Source: MGIIb-O2 sp002494975 (GTDB lineage Archaea > Thermoplasmatota > Poseidoniia > Poseidoniales > Thalassarchaeaceae). Taken from it: DNA of 64,000 nucleotides. The notes under the pieces were generated by a model, which worked only from the letters and a program-made list of their open reading frames with translations, was not told the origin of the DNA and made no database searches. The stretch is taken from assembly GCA_028355015.1 (NCBI GenBank), contig JAOMRN010000002.1, forward strand, positions 62,001 through 126,000, in the 5' to 3' direction. Shown here piece by piece: positions 52,406-61,432 of this stretch. A program made the position numbers and the translations under genes. Numbering within the stretch: the stretch's first letter is position 1; every line of letters begins with the position of its first letter.

Positions 52406-52798
52406 TCAAAATGTCACATTAAATGCTGATTCACAAGCTGGACAATCTAGTTGACGTGTTCCTGGACGAGGTCGTATGCGTAGTTTTCTTTCACAACCGG
52501 GGCATTCAATCTCTACTTTGACTACTTTTGCTGTTAATGAAAATACTCCAGTACAACCACTACAAGTCAAATCTACTGGTCTCTCATCAGTACCTGCAAC
52601 AAGTATCATGTTACAAAGAGGACAAGGGACTGATTCTTCGATTAATGCATCAATCGTTGGCTGATGAGATACTCGACAAACTGCTTCACAAATTTCGCAT
52701 TGAATTTCACCAAGTCCGGGTGGTAACATATGGTTACAATGAGCGCATTCTGCCAAAGGCGCTACATGTTTCGACTCGACCTCTGCTGAATCAGACAT
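52406..52798 (-). CDS. triple zinc-ribbon protein
   Basis: 130 residues with six CxxC pairs in three ribbons: CAHC/CEIC, CPLC/CSGC and CPGC/CPAC, each pair ~18-25 residues apart. No other domain. Such proteins act as nucleic-acid or protein adaptors in archaea. The gene lies 25 bp downstream of the metal-transport ATPase gene on the same strand, which may mean zinc-related co-expression. Confidence 0.75.
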   Translation of the reverse strand: MSDSAEVESKHVAPLAECAHCNHMLPPGLGEIQCEICEAVCRVSHQPTIDALIEESVPCPLCNMILVAGTDERPVDLTCSGCTGVFSLTAKVVKVEIECPGCERKLRIRPRPGTRQLDCPACESAFNVTF

Positions 52799-52823
52799 AC
52801 CCCTCGCTACCCCTTATTGGTTA

Positions 52824-55604
52824 TCAAGCGGTCGTATTATTGGATGCAAATAATACCACAAATGCTTCTTTAAGATCTTTAGCCAAGTCTTTCATTAAGT
52901 CGATTAAAACAGTAGTTCTACCGGAATTATTACTTGATACAAACATACCATTGATAATTATCAGAAATACACTTGCTTCGTGGATTGCGATACCTGCTGC
53001 AATACTTTGATTGATATTTAACAAAGTAGTTAACACTAGGATTAAAGTTATTGCAACTGAAATTGTAATATTGATATTAACAATGAGTTTTGTTCTTTTT
53101 GCTAATTGTAATAACCTTACAATTGCTCTTGGGTCATCACCAGGTATCAATACATCAGCAGCCTCCAAGTTAACCTGATCACCACTACCTACTGCAACAC
53201 CAATATTGGCTGCTGCTAAAGCACCCGCATCATTGAAACCATCTCCAGCCATCAAAGTACGACGGGCTTTACTTCTTTCCTCTACCCATTGAGCTTTGCC
53301 TTCTGGATCAACATTACCTCGACATATAGAAGGATCAATTCCCAGTTGACTGGCAAAAGATTCGACAGATGATTGTTCATCTCCACTGAGAATTTCTACA
53401 ATAATTCCTTGCTCTTGCAACATTTGAACCATCTCTTTGACTCCCTCTCTAGCATCATCATGTATGAAAGAGAATGCAGCTACTGATTTACCAGATAGTG
53501 ACAAAACGCTAACACCGTGACCTTTCTTTCGGGAACTATCTAGGATTGATTGAATTTCATCTGTAATTTCTACCCCTTGAGAGATAAGCCAATCCGCTCT
53601 TCCAAAAATAATTTCTTGACCGCTGATTTTACCAGATACTCCTGCGTCACCATCACTAATTCTAGTGATTTTCTTTGGCATAACATTTGATTCAGTTGCT
53701 AATGAAATTATAGCTTTGGCATATGGATGATTTGAACGCTGTTCTAATGCACAAACCATGGATAAGATTTCATCTTTCTTGTGCTTACCTGTACAAACAA
53801 ACTCGCCTATTTTTGGATGACCTGTTGTCAAAGTTCCTGTTTTATCTAATAATGCAAGTTCTACCGAAGCAGCTGATTCAAGAACATCTCCACCTCTTGC
53901 CACAAGTCCTGAGGCAGAAGCCGTTGAGAGCGCTGTTGCATGAGGAACTGGTGCTGCCAAAAGTAAAGAGCAGGGGCATGAAACTACCCACAAAATTAGG
54001 GTTGTCCTGAAATCTTTGGTTAAAGCGCCATAAAGTAGAGAACTAACCAATACAAATGGCACCCAAATAGCAGTAAAACGCTCTATTGTAGTTTGAGTTC
54101 TAGTTGGTTTCTCACGATAACTACGAACTAAATCAATAAGACTGGAAAGTCTGGTTGTATCGCCACTAGCCTCGCATCTAACAAGAATAGGGCCACGAAC
54201 CAACACTAGACCTGCTTCAACAAAATCTCCTTTGATTACACTAATTGGGATTGGCTCTCCGGTTAATGGAGCACGATCAATCGCACCACTGCCTTCAATT
54301 ATTACACCATCAACAGGAACAATCTCTCCAGATCTAATTTCAACTATATCTCCAATAGCTAAAGACTCAATAGGAAGCCATTCATCTTCTGATGTGCTTA
54401 CTTTTACATTAGAATCACATGTATCATCATCACAACAATTGGCTTCAACAGATTTTACAATAGAATCACAATTATCATCATCACAGCAACTAGTTTCAGT
54501 GGAAGATGAGAGTCGAGCTAACCTAGGTAACCGATCAAGACCTCCTTGCATGGCGTTTCTGGCTTTTACAAGGGCGCTTTCTTCTAGATGAGATGCAAAG
54601 GCAACTAATCCTGTAACTATGAGTGCTTCTGGATATTCTTGCATCAACATTGCCCCAATTACTGCCAATGAAGTCAATACTTGAAAACCAAGTACTCGAT
54701 TTTGAATACTTGCTATAGCTGCCTTAAACATTGGAAAACCAGCGAATGAAACACCGATTAAACATAACAGTATGGCTAAAGAATCAGGTATTGAATTTAA
54801 TGTATCAATAGCAATCACACCTGCAAGCAAAGGCAATGTGAGAACTGCTGATAAAAGTTGGACTTGATCAGGTCTAAGTTTTGATGTGGTAGATTCTTCA
54901 AGTTTCAAATCACTACCAAGAAGTTGTTGTAACCTTTCATTAGAAATTTCTTTCATTTTTATCGAAGTAAAGGTAATTCTTTGAAACTCAATTTTGCCAT
55001 CTTCAAATCTTACATTAATCATACCTGGGACTTCGAGTAATGCTGTTCTAAGCATTTTACGTTCTATTCCAAGGTTAGTAGCGGCACGGCTAGGCGTAAG
55101 GCCAGATACAGATTGCCAAAGAATCTCTGGATTATGTCCAAGACTCTCTAATACAGAGTTAGCCCTAGAAAGTTTACCTTTTGCTAAATCTAAATCCATT
55201 CTAACGATACCTTCTGTAACTGATACCTTCACATTATTGACACCAGGTAATCTATTGACTGCTTTTCTAGCCTTCATTGCACAATCTGCGCAATCCATAC
55301 CGCCGATTCCCCATTCTATGTTGTACGTACCATCAACAACTAAATCAGCATCGAGTATTTTATCTGCACTTTTCGCAAATGAAATTATATTGTCATTTTT
55401 TTCTTTCATTGATTTTTTCAAATCTGATGATTCTTTCATTTTCAAAGGAATCTGGGAAATACTATCTCCAACTGTTTTAGAGATATTGGATAATATTTCT
55501 GCAGGCGTATTTTTTACTACTTTATCTGTAATTGATTTGTCATTAGGAGAAATGATGAGTTCATCCTCGTCATCATCGAGAAGAAGAAATTCTTCCTCAT
55601 CCAT
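52824..55604 (-). CDS. heavy-metal P-type ATPase (P1B, probable Zn/Cd type)
   Basis: 926 residues. An acidic N-terminal extension (EEEFLLLDDDEDE) leads to an HMA domain with GMDCADC near residue 105. The ATPase core has membrane motif VVSCPCS (~543), phosphorylation DKTGTLT (~585), HP locus NHPYAK and hinge GDGFNDAGALAA. Before the actuator domain, a Cys-rich loop repeats CCDDDNCDS / CCDDDTCDS with a 17-residue period. CPC with such Cys/Asp loops suggests export of zinc, cadmium or lead rather than copper; this is inferred. Confidence 0.93.
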   Translation of the reverse strand: MDEEEFLLLDDDEDELIISPNDKSITDKVVKNTPAEILSNISKTVGDSISQIPLKMKESSDLKKSMKEKNDNIISFAKSADKILDADLVVDGTYNIEWGIGGMDCADCAMKARKAVNRLPGVNNVKVSVTEGIVRMDLDLAKGKLSRANSVLESLGHNPEILWQSVSGLTPSRAATNLGIERKMLRTALLEVPGMINVRFEDGKIEFQRITFTSIKMKEISNERLQQLLGSDLKLEESTTSKLRPDQVQLLSAVLTLPLLAGVIAIDTLNSIPDSLAILLCLIGVSFAGFPMFKAAIASIQNRVLGFQVLTSLAVIGAMLMQEYPEALIVTGLVAFASHLEESALVKARNAMQGGLDRLPRLARLSSSTETSCCDDDNCDSIVKSVEANCCDDDTCDSNVKVSTSEDEWLPIESLAIGDIVEIRSGEIVPVDGVIIEGSGAIDRAPLTGEPIPISVIKGDFVEAGLVLVRGPILVRCEASGDTTRLSSLIDLVRSYREKPTRTQTTIERFTAIWVPFVLVSSLLYGALTKDFRTTLILWVVSCPCSLLLAAPVPHATALSTASASGLVARGGDVLESAASVELALLDKTGTLTTGHPKIGEFVCTGKHKKDEILSMVCALEQRSNHPYAKAIISLATESNVMPKKITRISDGDAGVSGKISGQEIIFGRADWLISQGVEITDEIQSILDSSRKKGHGVSVLSLSGKSVAAFSFIHDDAREGVKEMVQMLQEQGIIVEILSGDEQSSVESFASQLGIDPSICRGNVDPEGKAQWVEERSKARRTLMAGDGFNDAGALAAANIGVAVGSGDQVNLEAADVLIPGDDPRAIVRLLQLAKRTKLIVNINITISVAITLILVLTTLLNINQSIAAGIAIHEASVFLIIINGMFVSSNNSGRTTVLIDLMKDLAKDLKEAFVVLFASNNTTA
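54411..54494 (-). repeat. 51-bp in-gene tandem duplication encoding a metal-binding loop
   Basis: Within the P-type ATPase gene, similar segments starting at 54411 and 54462 are 51 bp (17 codons) apart and encode the two CCDDD(N/T)CDS units. They differ at several bases, so the duplication is not brand new. Confidence 0.6.
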
Positions 55605-55690
55605 AGTTATCCGACAAGAGGTCTATCCTTGAACATGACTAGATGACGTCTGAGCGATGAGATGATGAAATAGGACTTCTACGCAAGCAT

Positions 55691-56413
55691 ATGAATACGA
55701 TGCCTCAAGGTGATGATTGGGAAATGATTGTCTTCGATATAGATGGCACATTACTAGATTTTGAAGGATTTCAACCAGAGTTAATTCCTCTAATAAGAGA
55801 AATAGAGAATATGGGGGTAACTGTGTCTTTAGCCTCTGGAAGAACTCTACCAAATGTCACACCAATACAGCAAGTGCTTGCGACATCGGGATTTGCGATA
55901 GGCGAGAATGGAGGAATGGTTTGGGATAGTAAAGCAGGATTCCCAATAAGATGTCTAGCAGATGGTAAGAGAGCAAGAGATGCGGCGAAATGGCTAGCAA
56001 CTCAGATAGAGGGATTGGATCCAAAAGGAATTGAGACAAATCGCTGGAGAGAAACTGAATGGTGCCTATTGGATACAGAAAATTATGAAAAAATGAAAGA
56101 GGCTCTGAAGGATTCGCAGTGGCCTGATTTACAAGTCGTGCCTACTGGATTTGCAGTGCATATTACTGAAAAAGAATTGAATAAGGCTAGTGGCCTGAAA
56201 GTTGCGTTTGAACAAAGAGGTATTGATCCAAAGAAAGTTATCGCGGTTGGAGATGCATCAAATGATATCCCTATGTTCAAAATGTGTGGTTTTTCTGTAG
56301 CAGTAAATAATGAATTTGCGGGTGTAGAAGAAGCTGCTGATCATCTGACAAAAGCCAAGGGAACTTTAGGAACAATTGAATTTCTAAACGAATTTATTAG
56401 AACACGTAAATGA
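55691..56413 (+). CDS. HAD-superfamily phosphatase (archaeal phosphoglycolate phosphatase/SPP-like)
   Basis: 240 residues from ATG 55691; ATG 55700 is an alternative. HAD motif I IVFDIDGTLLD, motif II region SLASGR, motif III Lys in NKASGLKVAF, motif IV GDASNDIPMF, and a C2-type cap between (~85-155). This class IIB layout with a small cap matches archaeal phosphoglycolate phosphatase and sucrose-phosphate phosphatase relatives. Divergent from the P-type ATPase; followed by tRNA-Leu on the other strand. Confidence 0.85.
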   Translation: MNTMPQGDDWEMIVFDIDGTLLDFEGFQPELIPLIREIENMGVTVSLASGRTLPNVTPIQQVLATSGFAIGENGGMVWDSKAGFPIRCLADGKRARDAAKWLATQIEGLDPKGIETNRWRETEWCLLDTENYEKMKEALKDSQWPDLQVVPTGFAVHITEKELNKASGLKVAFEQRGIDPKKVIAVGDASNDIPMFKMCGFSVAVNNEFAGVEEAADHLTKAKGTLGTIEFLNEFIRTRK

Positions 56414-56416
56414 AGA

Positions 56417-56501
56417 TGGTGCAGGAGGCAGGATTCGAACCTGCGAAGCTCTACGCATCGGAACTTGAGCCCGACCCCTTTGACCACTCGGGTACACCTG
56501 C
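56417..56501 (-). tRNA. tRNA-Leu (anticodon CAA)
   Basis: Read on the minus strand: acceptor GCAGGTG faces CTCCTGC (one mismatch), anticodon stem TCGGG/TCCGA holds loop CTCAAGT with anticodon CAA, a long class II variable arm follows, and the T arm is GCAGG-TTCGAAT-CCTGC. Discriminator A; CCA encoded at 56417-56419. No intron. Confidence 0.95.
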
Positions 56502-56615
56502 GACCCTCCGAGATGTTTTTTCTTATTGAGTCCAACGGATGAACAGACTTGAAAGAAGATAAACAAAGGAATCATTCATGGCCTTCCTCTCTCTGCCGTT
56601 ACTCAGGTTGCTCAC

Positions 56616-57494
56616 ATGATTGACGAAGTCGCTTCATCAAGATTATCAAAGCAACAACTAATTGTTGTCGAAAAAGCCCTTTTTGAGTTGACTAGGCAAC
56701 AAAAAGCAAGTCAAAATGCACCTGTGGAAATCACAGTTCCAAATTTCTGGTCTTCGATTTATCAATTACTAAGCCATTTAGAAAATGAGCTGGCTGAAAC
56801 TATAAGGAATGAAGGAATGAATGCAAAGACACAATTGCAGTCACGTAGACTTGGAGTAGCCAGGACGTCTGTTTCAGATCTGACAAGAATGAGGATGAAT
56901 GCATTTACTCAGCATGCAATTTTAACAAATTTGCTCAAAATGTCGAGTGGGAACCAAAATGGAAATAAGGTCCCACCACTAAATTGGCAACGCCATGACC
57001 CTTCAGAAAGAGCCTATTATACAAATGTTGAAAGATTGGTTGAGAAATATAAAAATGATGTTTCTTGGGATAATATGCTCCATGGAGGGAAGCCAATGTC
57101 AGTAAGTAAACCAAGTTTAGGAGGTAATGCTGCACTCACGGAATTTAGTGATTTAGATAGAGAAGAAGAAGTTGTGTCTTCATTAACTACATCGGAGCAA
57201 TCTCAAGAAATATGGGTTGATCCAGAATTTGACGAGGAAGATAGGATTCGCCAAATGGACGAATTTCCAGAAAGAGCTACCGGAGCAATCTCATCAACTT
57301 CAATAAACCAAGAACAAGATATAAGAAAAAGTTCTGATATGAAAAGAATCAGAATTATTCAAGATTTAATGGACCCTATTATTGATGAAGACGGGACTGC
57401 AATTCAACTTACTGCGGGCGAGGTTGCTAACTTTTCTTCACTTATGGCGGATACTCTAATTGCGGCAGGTTTTGCTGAATCCGCAGAGATATAG
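56616..57494 (+). CDS. GINS complex subunit-like protein (Gins15/Gins51 type)
   Basis: 292 residues. The N-terminal ~125 residues are helical with FWSSIYQLLSHLENELAETI and RRLGVARTSVSDLTRMRMNA, like the GINS A domain. The C-terminal ~50 residues (IRIIQDLMDPIIDEDGTAIQ then LTAGEVANFSSLMADTLIAAGFAE) fit the small beta B domain of archaeal Gins15: short strands, a D-G turn, and a final L-I-x-x-G-x-A-E. A long acidic, low-complexity linker joins the two. GINS links the MCM helicase to the replisome. The assignment is by eye. Confidence 0.55.
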   Translation: MIDEVASSRLSKQQLIVVEKALFELTRQQKASQNAPVEITVPNFWSSIYQLLSHLENELAETIRNEGMNAKTQLQSRRLGVARTSVSDLTRMRMNAFTQHAILTNLLKMSSGNQNGNKVPPLNWQRHDPSERAYYTNVERLVEKYKNDVSWDNMLHGGKPMSVSKPSLGGNAALTEFSDLDREEEVVSSLTTSEQSQEIWVDPEFDEEDRIRQMDEFPERATGAISSTSINQEQDIRKSSDMKRIRIIQDLMDPIIDEDGTAIQLTAGEVANFSSLMADTLIAAGFAESAEI

Positions 57495-57549
57495 GGAAGC
57501 AATGACTTAGAGTCGTCATTGTACGACTAGCCTCACCGAAGGTGAGCCG

Positions 57550-58896
57550 ATGGGAGAATCAGTAACAAAAAAACAACTAAAAGAATTCAGAACTAATTTT
57601 GCAAATGACCCTGCAGCGAAAGTTGCACAGAATGCAGTAACAAATGGAAACCTACTAGATGTTGCGCTAAATAGAGACTTAGTACAAAATATCGATTCGT
57701 CATTTTCTGTGAAATTAGATGATTGGAAAGTCACAAATCAAAAAAGTAGTGGAAGATGCTGGCTTTTTGCAACTTTGAATTTATTTAGACCAGGTACAAT
57801 GAAGAAATTAAATGTCAAAAACTTTGAATTCAGTCAGTCGCATATTCATTTCTGGGATAAATTTGAGAGAAGTAATCATTTCTTCGAAGCAATTATTGAC
57901 ACGGCAGATAGACCTCTAGACGACCGAACTATTGGATTCCTTCTGGGTGACCCAATTGGAGACGGCGGGCAATGGAATATGGCAATGAACCTAATCCGTA
58001 AACATGGATTAGTGCCAAAAACTGCTTATCCAGAGAGTATCTCATCATCGAGTACAAGATGGATGAATGCTATACTGAAAGACATTCTAAGAAGTGGAGC
58101 AAGTGAATTGCGTGAAATTTTAGATAACGGTGGTTCGAAAGAGGAAGCTAGAGCACACAAAGATAAGAGAGTCGAAGATATTTGGAGGATATTATGCATT
58201 CATCTAGGCACACCTCCTGAAGAATTCGATTGGCAATGGGAAGATAAAGACGGAGATTTTCACAGAAAAGGAAGCATGACACCCCAGGAATTTGCTAAAG
58301 AATATGTAGATATGGATTGGGAAGATTATGTTTGCATAGTCAATGATCCAAGAAATGAATATTACCAAACTTACACCGTCGACTACCTACAAAATGTAGC
58401 GGGTGGTCCGCCAGTAGTATACCTGAATGTACCAAGTCAAGAAATGAAAGATGTAACACAAAAGTTGCTGGAAGATGGTTTACCTGTATGGATGGGCTGT
58501 GATGTAGGGAAGCAAATGCATAGAAAAAGAGGACTTTGGGATGCTAAACTATTCGATTTTGCTGAATTATATGGGGCAGAATTTGGCATGGATAAAGCAA
58601 ACCGTCTGAGATTTAGTCAGACTATGATGACTCATGCTATGTTGTTTACTGGTGTTGACGTCGTTGATGGAGTACCAAGAAGATGGCGAGTTGAGAATTC
58701 ATGGGGCGCTAAAGAAAGTGGCAAAGAAGGGTTCTATACGATGAATGATTCATGGTATGATGAACACATGTTCGAAATTGCAGCACCTACTGATTACCTT
58801 ACTGAGAAAATGAAAAAAGGCCTCGATACAAGTCCTGTAGTATTACCTGCTTGGGACCCTATGGGCAGTCTGGCGAAAGATGAAGCTGCTCTCTGA
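57550..58896 (+). CDS. bleomycin hydrolase/PepC-like cysteine aminopeptidase (C1B)
   Basis: 448 residues, normal for the family. The catalytic Cys is in NQKSSGRCWLFA, His in MMTHAMLFTGVD and Asn in WRVENSWGAK; FEFSQSHIHFWDKFER follows the Cys as in bleomycin hydrolases. These form hexameric barrels that trim peptides in the cytoplasm. No signal peptide. The family is chiefly bacterial and eukaryotic, so acquisition by transfer is likely. It lies 55 bp downstream of the GINS-like gene. Confidence 0.93.
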   Translation: MGESVTKKQLKEFRTNFANDPAAKVAQNAVTNGNLLDVALNRDLVQNIDSSFSVKLDDWKVTNQKSSGRCWLFATLNLFRPGTMKKLNVKNFEFSQSHIHFWDKFERSNHFFEAIIDTADRPLDDRTIGFLLGDPIGDGGQWNMAMNLIRKHGLVPKTAYPESISSSSTRWMNAILKDILRSGASELREILDNGGSKEEARAHKDKRVEDIWRILCIHLGTPPEEFDWQWEDKDGDFHRKGSMTPQEFAKEYVDMDWEDYVCIVNDPRNEYYQTYTVDYLQNVAGGPPVVYLNVPSQEMKDVTQKLLEDGLPVWMGCDVGKQMHRKRGLWDAKLFDFAELYGAEFGMDKANRLRFSQTMMTHAMLFTGVDVVDGVPRRWRVENSWGAKESGKEGFYTMNDSWYDEHMFEIAAPTDYLTEKMKKGLDTSPVVLPAWDPMGSLAKDEAAL

Positions 58897-58922
58897 ATAT
58901 TTATGCTGACTAGGTCAATAAT

Positions 58923-59273
58923 ATGTCAATAGGAAATACAACTAATATTTGTACAATTTGTAGAAATAAAGGTGAAACAAATTGGTATAATATTTCTAAC
59001 CATAATCAAAAAAATAATCAAGAGAGATTATTTTCTAATCCAAATAACAAGATCGAACTTTGTAATAATTGCCATATTAAGGCCACGGGAAAAAATCTAT
59101 CTCCTGAAAGAGAACATATTCATGACGAAGAAAGTTCTACTAAACAAAAATTACGTGAAGGAAAAGCTGTCGCTAAACAAAAATCAATCCATGGAAGAAT
59201 TCTTGCAAAAAAGAGAAATCTAGAACGGAAAGACAAACAAGAAAGAATTACTTCTAGAAAAAGAAGTCTATAA
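58923..59273 (+). CDS. small zinc-binding protein, HNH-like Cys pattern, basic tail
   Basis: 116 residues. CTICRNKGET and, about 35 residues on, LCNNCHIKATG give a C2...C2H arrangement like the zinc part of HNH nucleases, though a clear catalytic His-Asn-His is not seen. The C-terminal half is Lys/Arg-rich and helical. It may bind nucleic acid. AT-rich composition, more like the island than the neighbouring core genes. Starts 27 bp after the peptidase stop. Confidence 0.55.
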   Translation: MSIGNTTNICTICRNKGETNWYNISNHNQKNNQERLFSNPNNKIELCNNCHIKATGKNLSPEREHIHDEESSTKQKLREGKAVAKQKSIHGRILAKKRNLERKDKQERITSRKRSL

Positions 59274-59372
59274 TTAATTACTGAGTTTTTGTGTAAAGAT
59301 GTTTTTAGTGTTATATTATTATTTCTGATACGGTTTATATGAAACCTCTGTTATGAAAATTATAGAGGAATA

Positions 59373-59651
59373 GTGATGGATGAAATTACACAAAAACTGC
59401 TAACTGAAAAAATGATACCAATTGCCCCCATGAATGGTGAGAAATTCGAGAAATTGAGAATCTCAGTAGATGGATATAATGCTGAATGCTTTATTTTTCA
59501 GCGAATAAATTCAGATAAGATAATCATTTTATTTGAAAAAGAACACCCAGAATTTGGAAAAGAATTTGGAACCAAATATTTCCAATTTAAAGAACCAGGA
59601 AAAATGATTTGGGGTCATTCAACAAAATATATGCATATCAAAATAGCATAG
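59373..59651 (+). CDS. small protein of unknown function
   Basis: 92 residues, alpha/beta-looking (FEKLRISVDGYNAECFIFQR, then KIIILFEKEHPEFGKEFG), without Cys pairs or membrane segments. No family recognised. TTTATATG at 59333-59340 lies ~35 bp before the ATG as a TATA box, and GAGG stands near the ATG, which supports expression. Confidence 0.5.
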   Translation: MMDEITQKLLTEKMIPIAPMNGEKFEKLRISVDGYNAECFIFQRINSDKIIILFEKEHPEFGKEFGTKYFQFKEPGKMIWGHSTKYMHIKIA

Positions 59652-59679
59652 TCAAAGAATAAATTTGTTAAAACAAATT

Positions 59680-60009
59680 TCATCCAAGATTTCTTAGTGA
59701 AAGCTCAATCGTAACTGAGTCTGGATATTCAATCATCATGATTGCCTTCAAAGCCTTCTCATCTTTTGAACTGTTAGTTACAAGTTCAAGAAGACGCTTA
59801 TGGAAACGCATTTCCCAATGGTCCCAAGTTTCTGCACCTTCTCCATCAGGAGCTTTTCTACACGGCACGACTAATTTCTTTGTAGGCAGAGGTATAGGTC
59901 CACGCAAAGCAACACCAGATTTATCTGAAATCGCTTTGATAGTAGCGCATACTAGGTCTACATCTTTGTAATTATCACCGGTTAACTTGATAGTAGTAAC
60001 GACTGGCAT
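59680..60009 (-). CDS. rps10: 30S ribosomal protein uS10
   Basis: 109 residues from ATG 60009 (MPVVTTIKLTG); an ATG at 60018 adds three. VALRGPIPLPTKKLVVPCRK is the S10 signature, followed by WEMRFHKRLLEL and YPDSVTIELSL. It sits downstream of EF-1alpha with a 29-bp gap, the usual archaeal order. Confidence 0.95.
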   Translation of the reverse strand: MPVVTTIKLTGDNYKDVDLVCATIKAISDKSGVALRGPIPLPTKKLVVPCRKAPDGEGAETWDHWEMRFHKRLLELVTNSSKDEKALKAIMMIEYPDSVTIELSLRNLG

Positions 60010-60038
60010 TTTATTCACTCACCAATCTCTCTAAAAAT

Positions 60039-61325
60039 CTAAGCTTTCTTCTCAATCTTCATGCAAACGCCAGCAGCCACAGTCTTACCCATGTCACGAA
60101 TAGCGAATCTTGCAAGTTCAGGGAACGCATCCATCTGCTCAATAGCCATAGGCTTGGTTGGTCCGAAACGGATCAAAGCAGCATCTCCAGTCTTTAGGAA
60201 CGGAGGGTTTGCTTCCTTAGTCTTGGAATTCTCTAGTAGTTCTACGAATCGAACTGCTACTTGGCTAGTATGGCAGTGGAACACAGGTGTGTATCCTACA
60301 CCGATAGCTTTCGGGATTTCCATAAGTTGAATTTGTCCAACGAATGTTTCGTCGTGACGTACGAAGTTAGGTGCAGATTCAGGATATCCTGCAACGTCTC
60401 CACGGCGGATATCAGTTGCAGCTAATCCACGAACATTGAATCCAACGTTGTCACCAGGTTCAGCCTTAGCGTGAACTGTGTGGTGCATCTCAATTGACTT
60501 AACTTCAGCAGATTGTTGACTTGGATTGAAAACTACAGTTTTACCTGAGTTTAGTGTACCAGTCTCGATTTTTCCTACTGGAACAGTTCCAATACCGCTG
60601 ATCTTGTAAACATCCTGAATTGGTAGTCTTAGAGGACGGTCTGTTGGTTTAGGAGGCATCTGAATAGCATCAATTGCTTCGAAAAGAGTAGGGCCATTGT
60701 ACCATGACATATTTTCACTCTTGTTGTAGATGTTCTCTCCAAAGAAAGAAGAACCTGCAATCATTGGAACATCTGCTGGATTAAATCCTGCCATCTTCAA
60801 TAGGTTAGAAACTTCAGTCTTAACTGAGTTGAATTTGTCTTCAGAGTAATCTACTCCACTAATGTCCATCTTATTGATGTTAACAATTAATTGTTTAACT
60901 CCAAGTACACGAGCTAAGAAAGCGTGTTCCTTAGTTTGTGCGTTTACTCCATCGTTTGCTGCTACACAAAGTACTGCAGCGTCTGCTTGGCTAGTTCCAG
61001 TGATCATATTCTTTACGAAATCACGGTGACCAGGTGCGTCAATTACTGTGAAGTAATAATTTGGAGTGTAGAATTCTTTGTGAGCTACGTCGATAGTAAT
61101 TCCACGCTCTCGCTCTTCTTTCAATCCATCCATAACATAAGCCAGACCGAAACCTGCCTTACCTTGCTCTTGTGCAAGTTTTTCATTCTTGTCAATTACG
61201 TGCTGTTCAATATGACCGCTGTCTAGAAGTAGTCTTCCAACTGTTGTCGATTTTCCATGGTCAACGTGACCAACGAATACTATATTCAAGTGCGGTTTCT
61301 TTTTATCTTCCCATTGTGAACCCAT
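60039..61325 (-). CDS. tef1a: translation elongation factor 1-alpha
   Basis: 428 residues from ATG 61325 (MGSQWEDKKKPHLN); an ATG at 61334 adds three. GTPase motifs GHVDHGKST, DAPGHRDF and NKMD, plus RERGITIDVAHKEF as the switch region. Domain II begins near RLPIQDVYKISGIGTVPVG. It delivers aminoacyl-tRNA to the ribosome. The codon choice looks more even and GC-richer than the neighbours, as expected for a highly expressed gene. Confidence 0.97.
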   Translation of the reverse strand: MGSQWEDKKKPHLNIVFVGHVDHGKSTTVGRLLLDSGHIEQHVIDKNEKLAQEQGKAGFGLAYVMDGLKEERERGITIDVAHKEFYTPNYYFTVIDAPGHRDFVKNMITGTSQADAAVLCVAANDGVNAQTKEHAFLARVLGVKQLIVNINKMDISGVDYSEDKFNSVKTEVSNLLKMAGFNPADVPMIAGSSFFGENIYNKSENMSWYNGPTLFEAIDAIQMPPKPTDRPLRLPIQDVYKISGIGTVPVGKIETGTLNSGKTVVFNPSQQSAEVKSIEMHHTVHAKAEPGDNVGFNVRGLAATDIRRGDVAGYPESAPNFVRHDETFVGQIQLMEIPKAIGVGYTPVFHCHTSQVAVRFVELLENSKTKEANPPFLKTGDAALIRFGPTKPMAIEQMDAFPELARFAIRDMGKTVAAGVCMKIEKKA

Positions 61326-61386
61326 ATGATACACCCCTAAGGTAGCCCGCCGACCGTAGAGGCATATTTGAATCCATTCATCTTAA

Positions 61387-61413
61387 TGTATATATCATAA
61401 TATAAAATAAAGG
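61387..61413 (-). promoter_or_regulatory. promoter region of EF-1alpha
   Basis: On the minus strand this stretch reads CCTTTATTTTATATTATGAT followed by ATATACA. Two TATA-like elements stand 60-85 bp before the EF-1alpha ATG, in the spacer after the lipoprotein gene. The exact start site cannot be set by eye. Confidence 0.4.
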
Positions 61414-61432
61414 ATTCAAATCACGCCGCAGT

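Noticed and set aside
54994..55632. 212-aa plus-strand ORF
   Set aside because: It is Ser/Leu-rich shadow of the P-type ATPase N-terminal region, whose HMA domain is clear on the minus strand.
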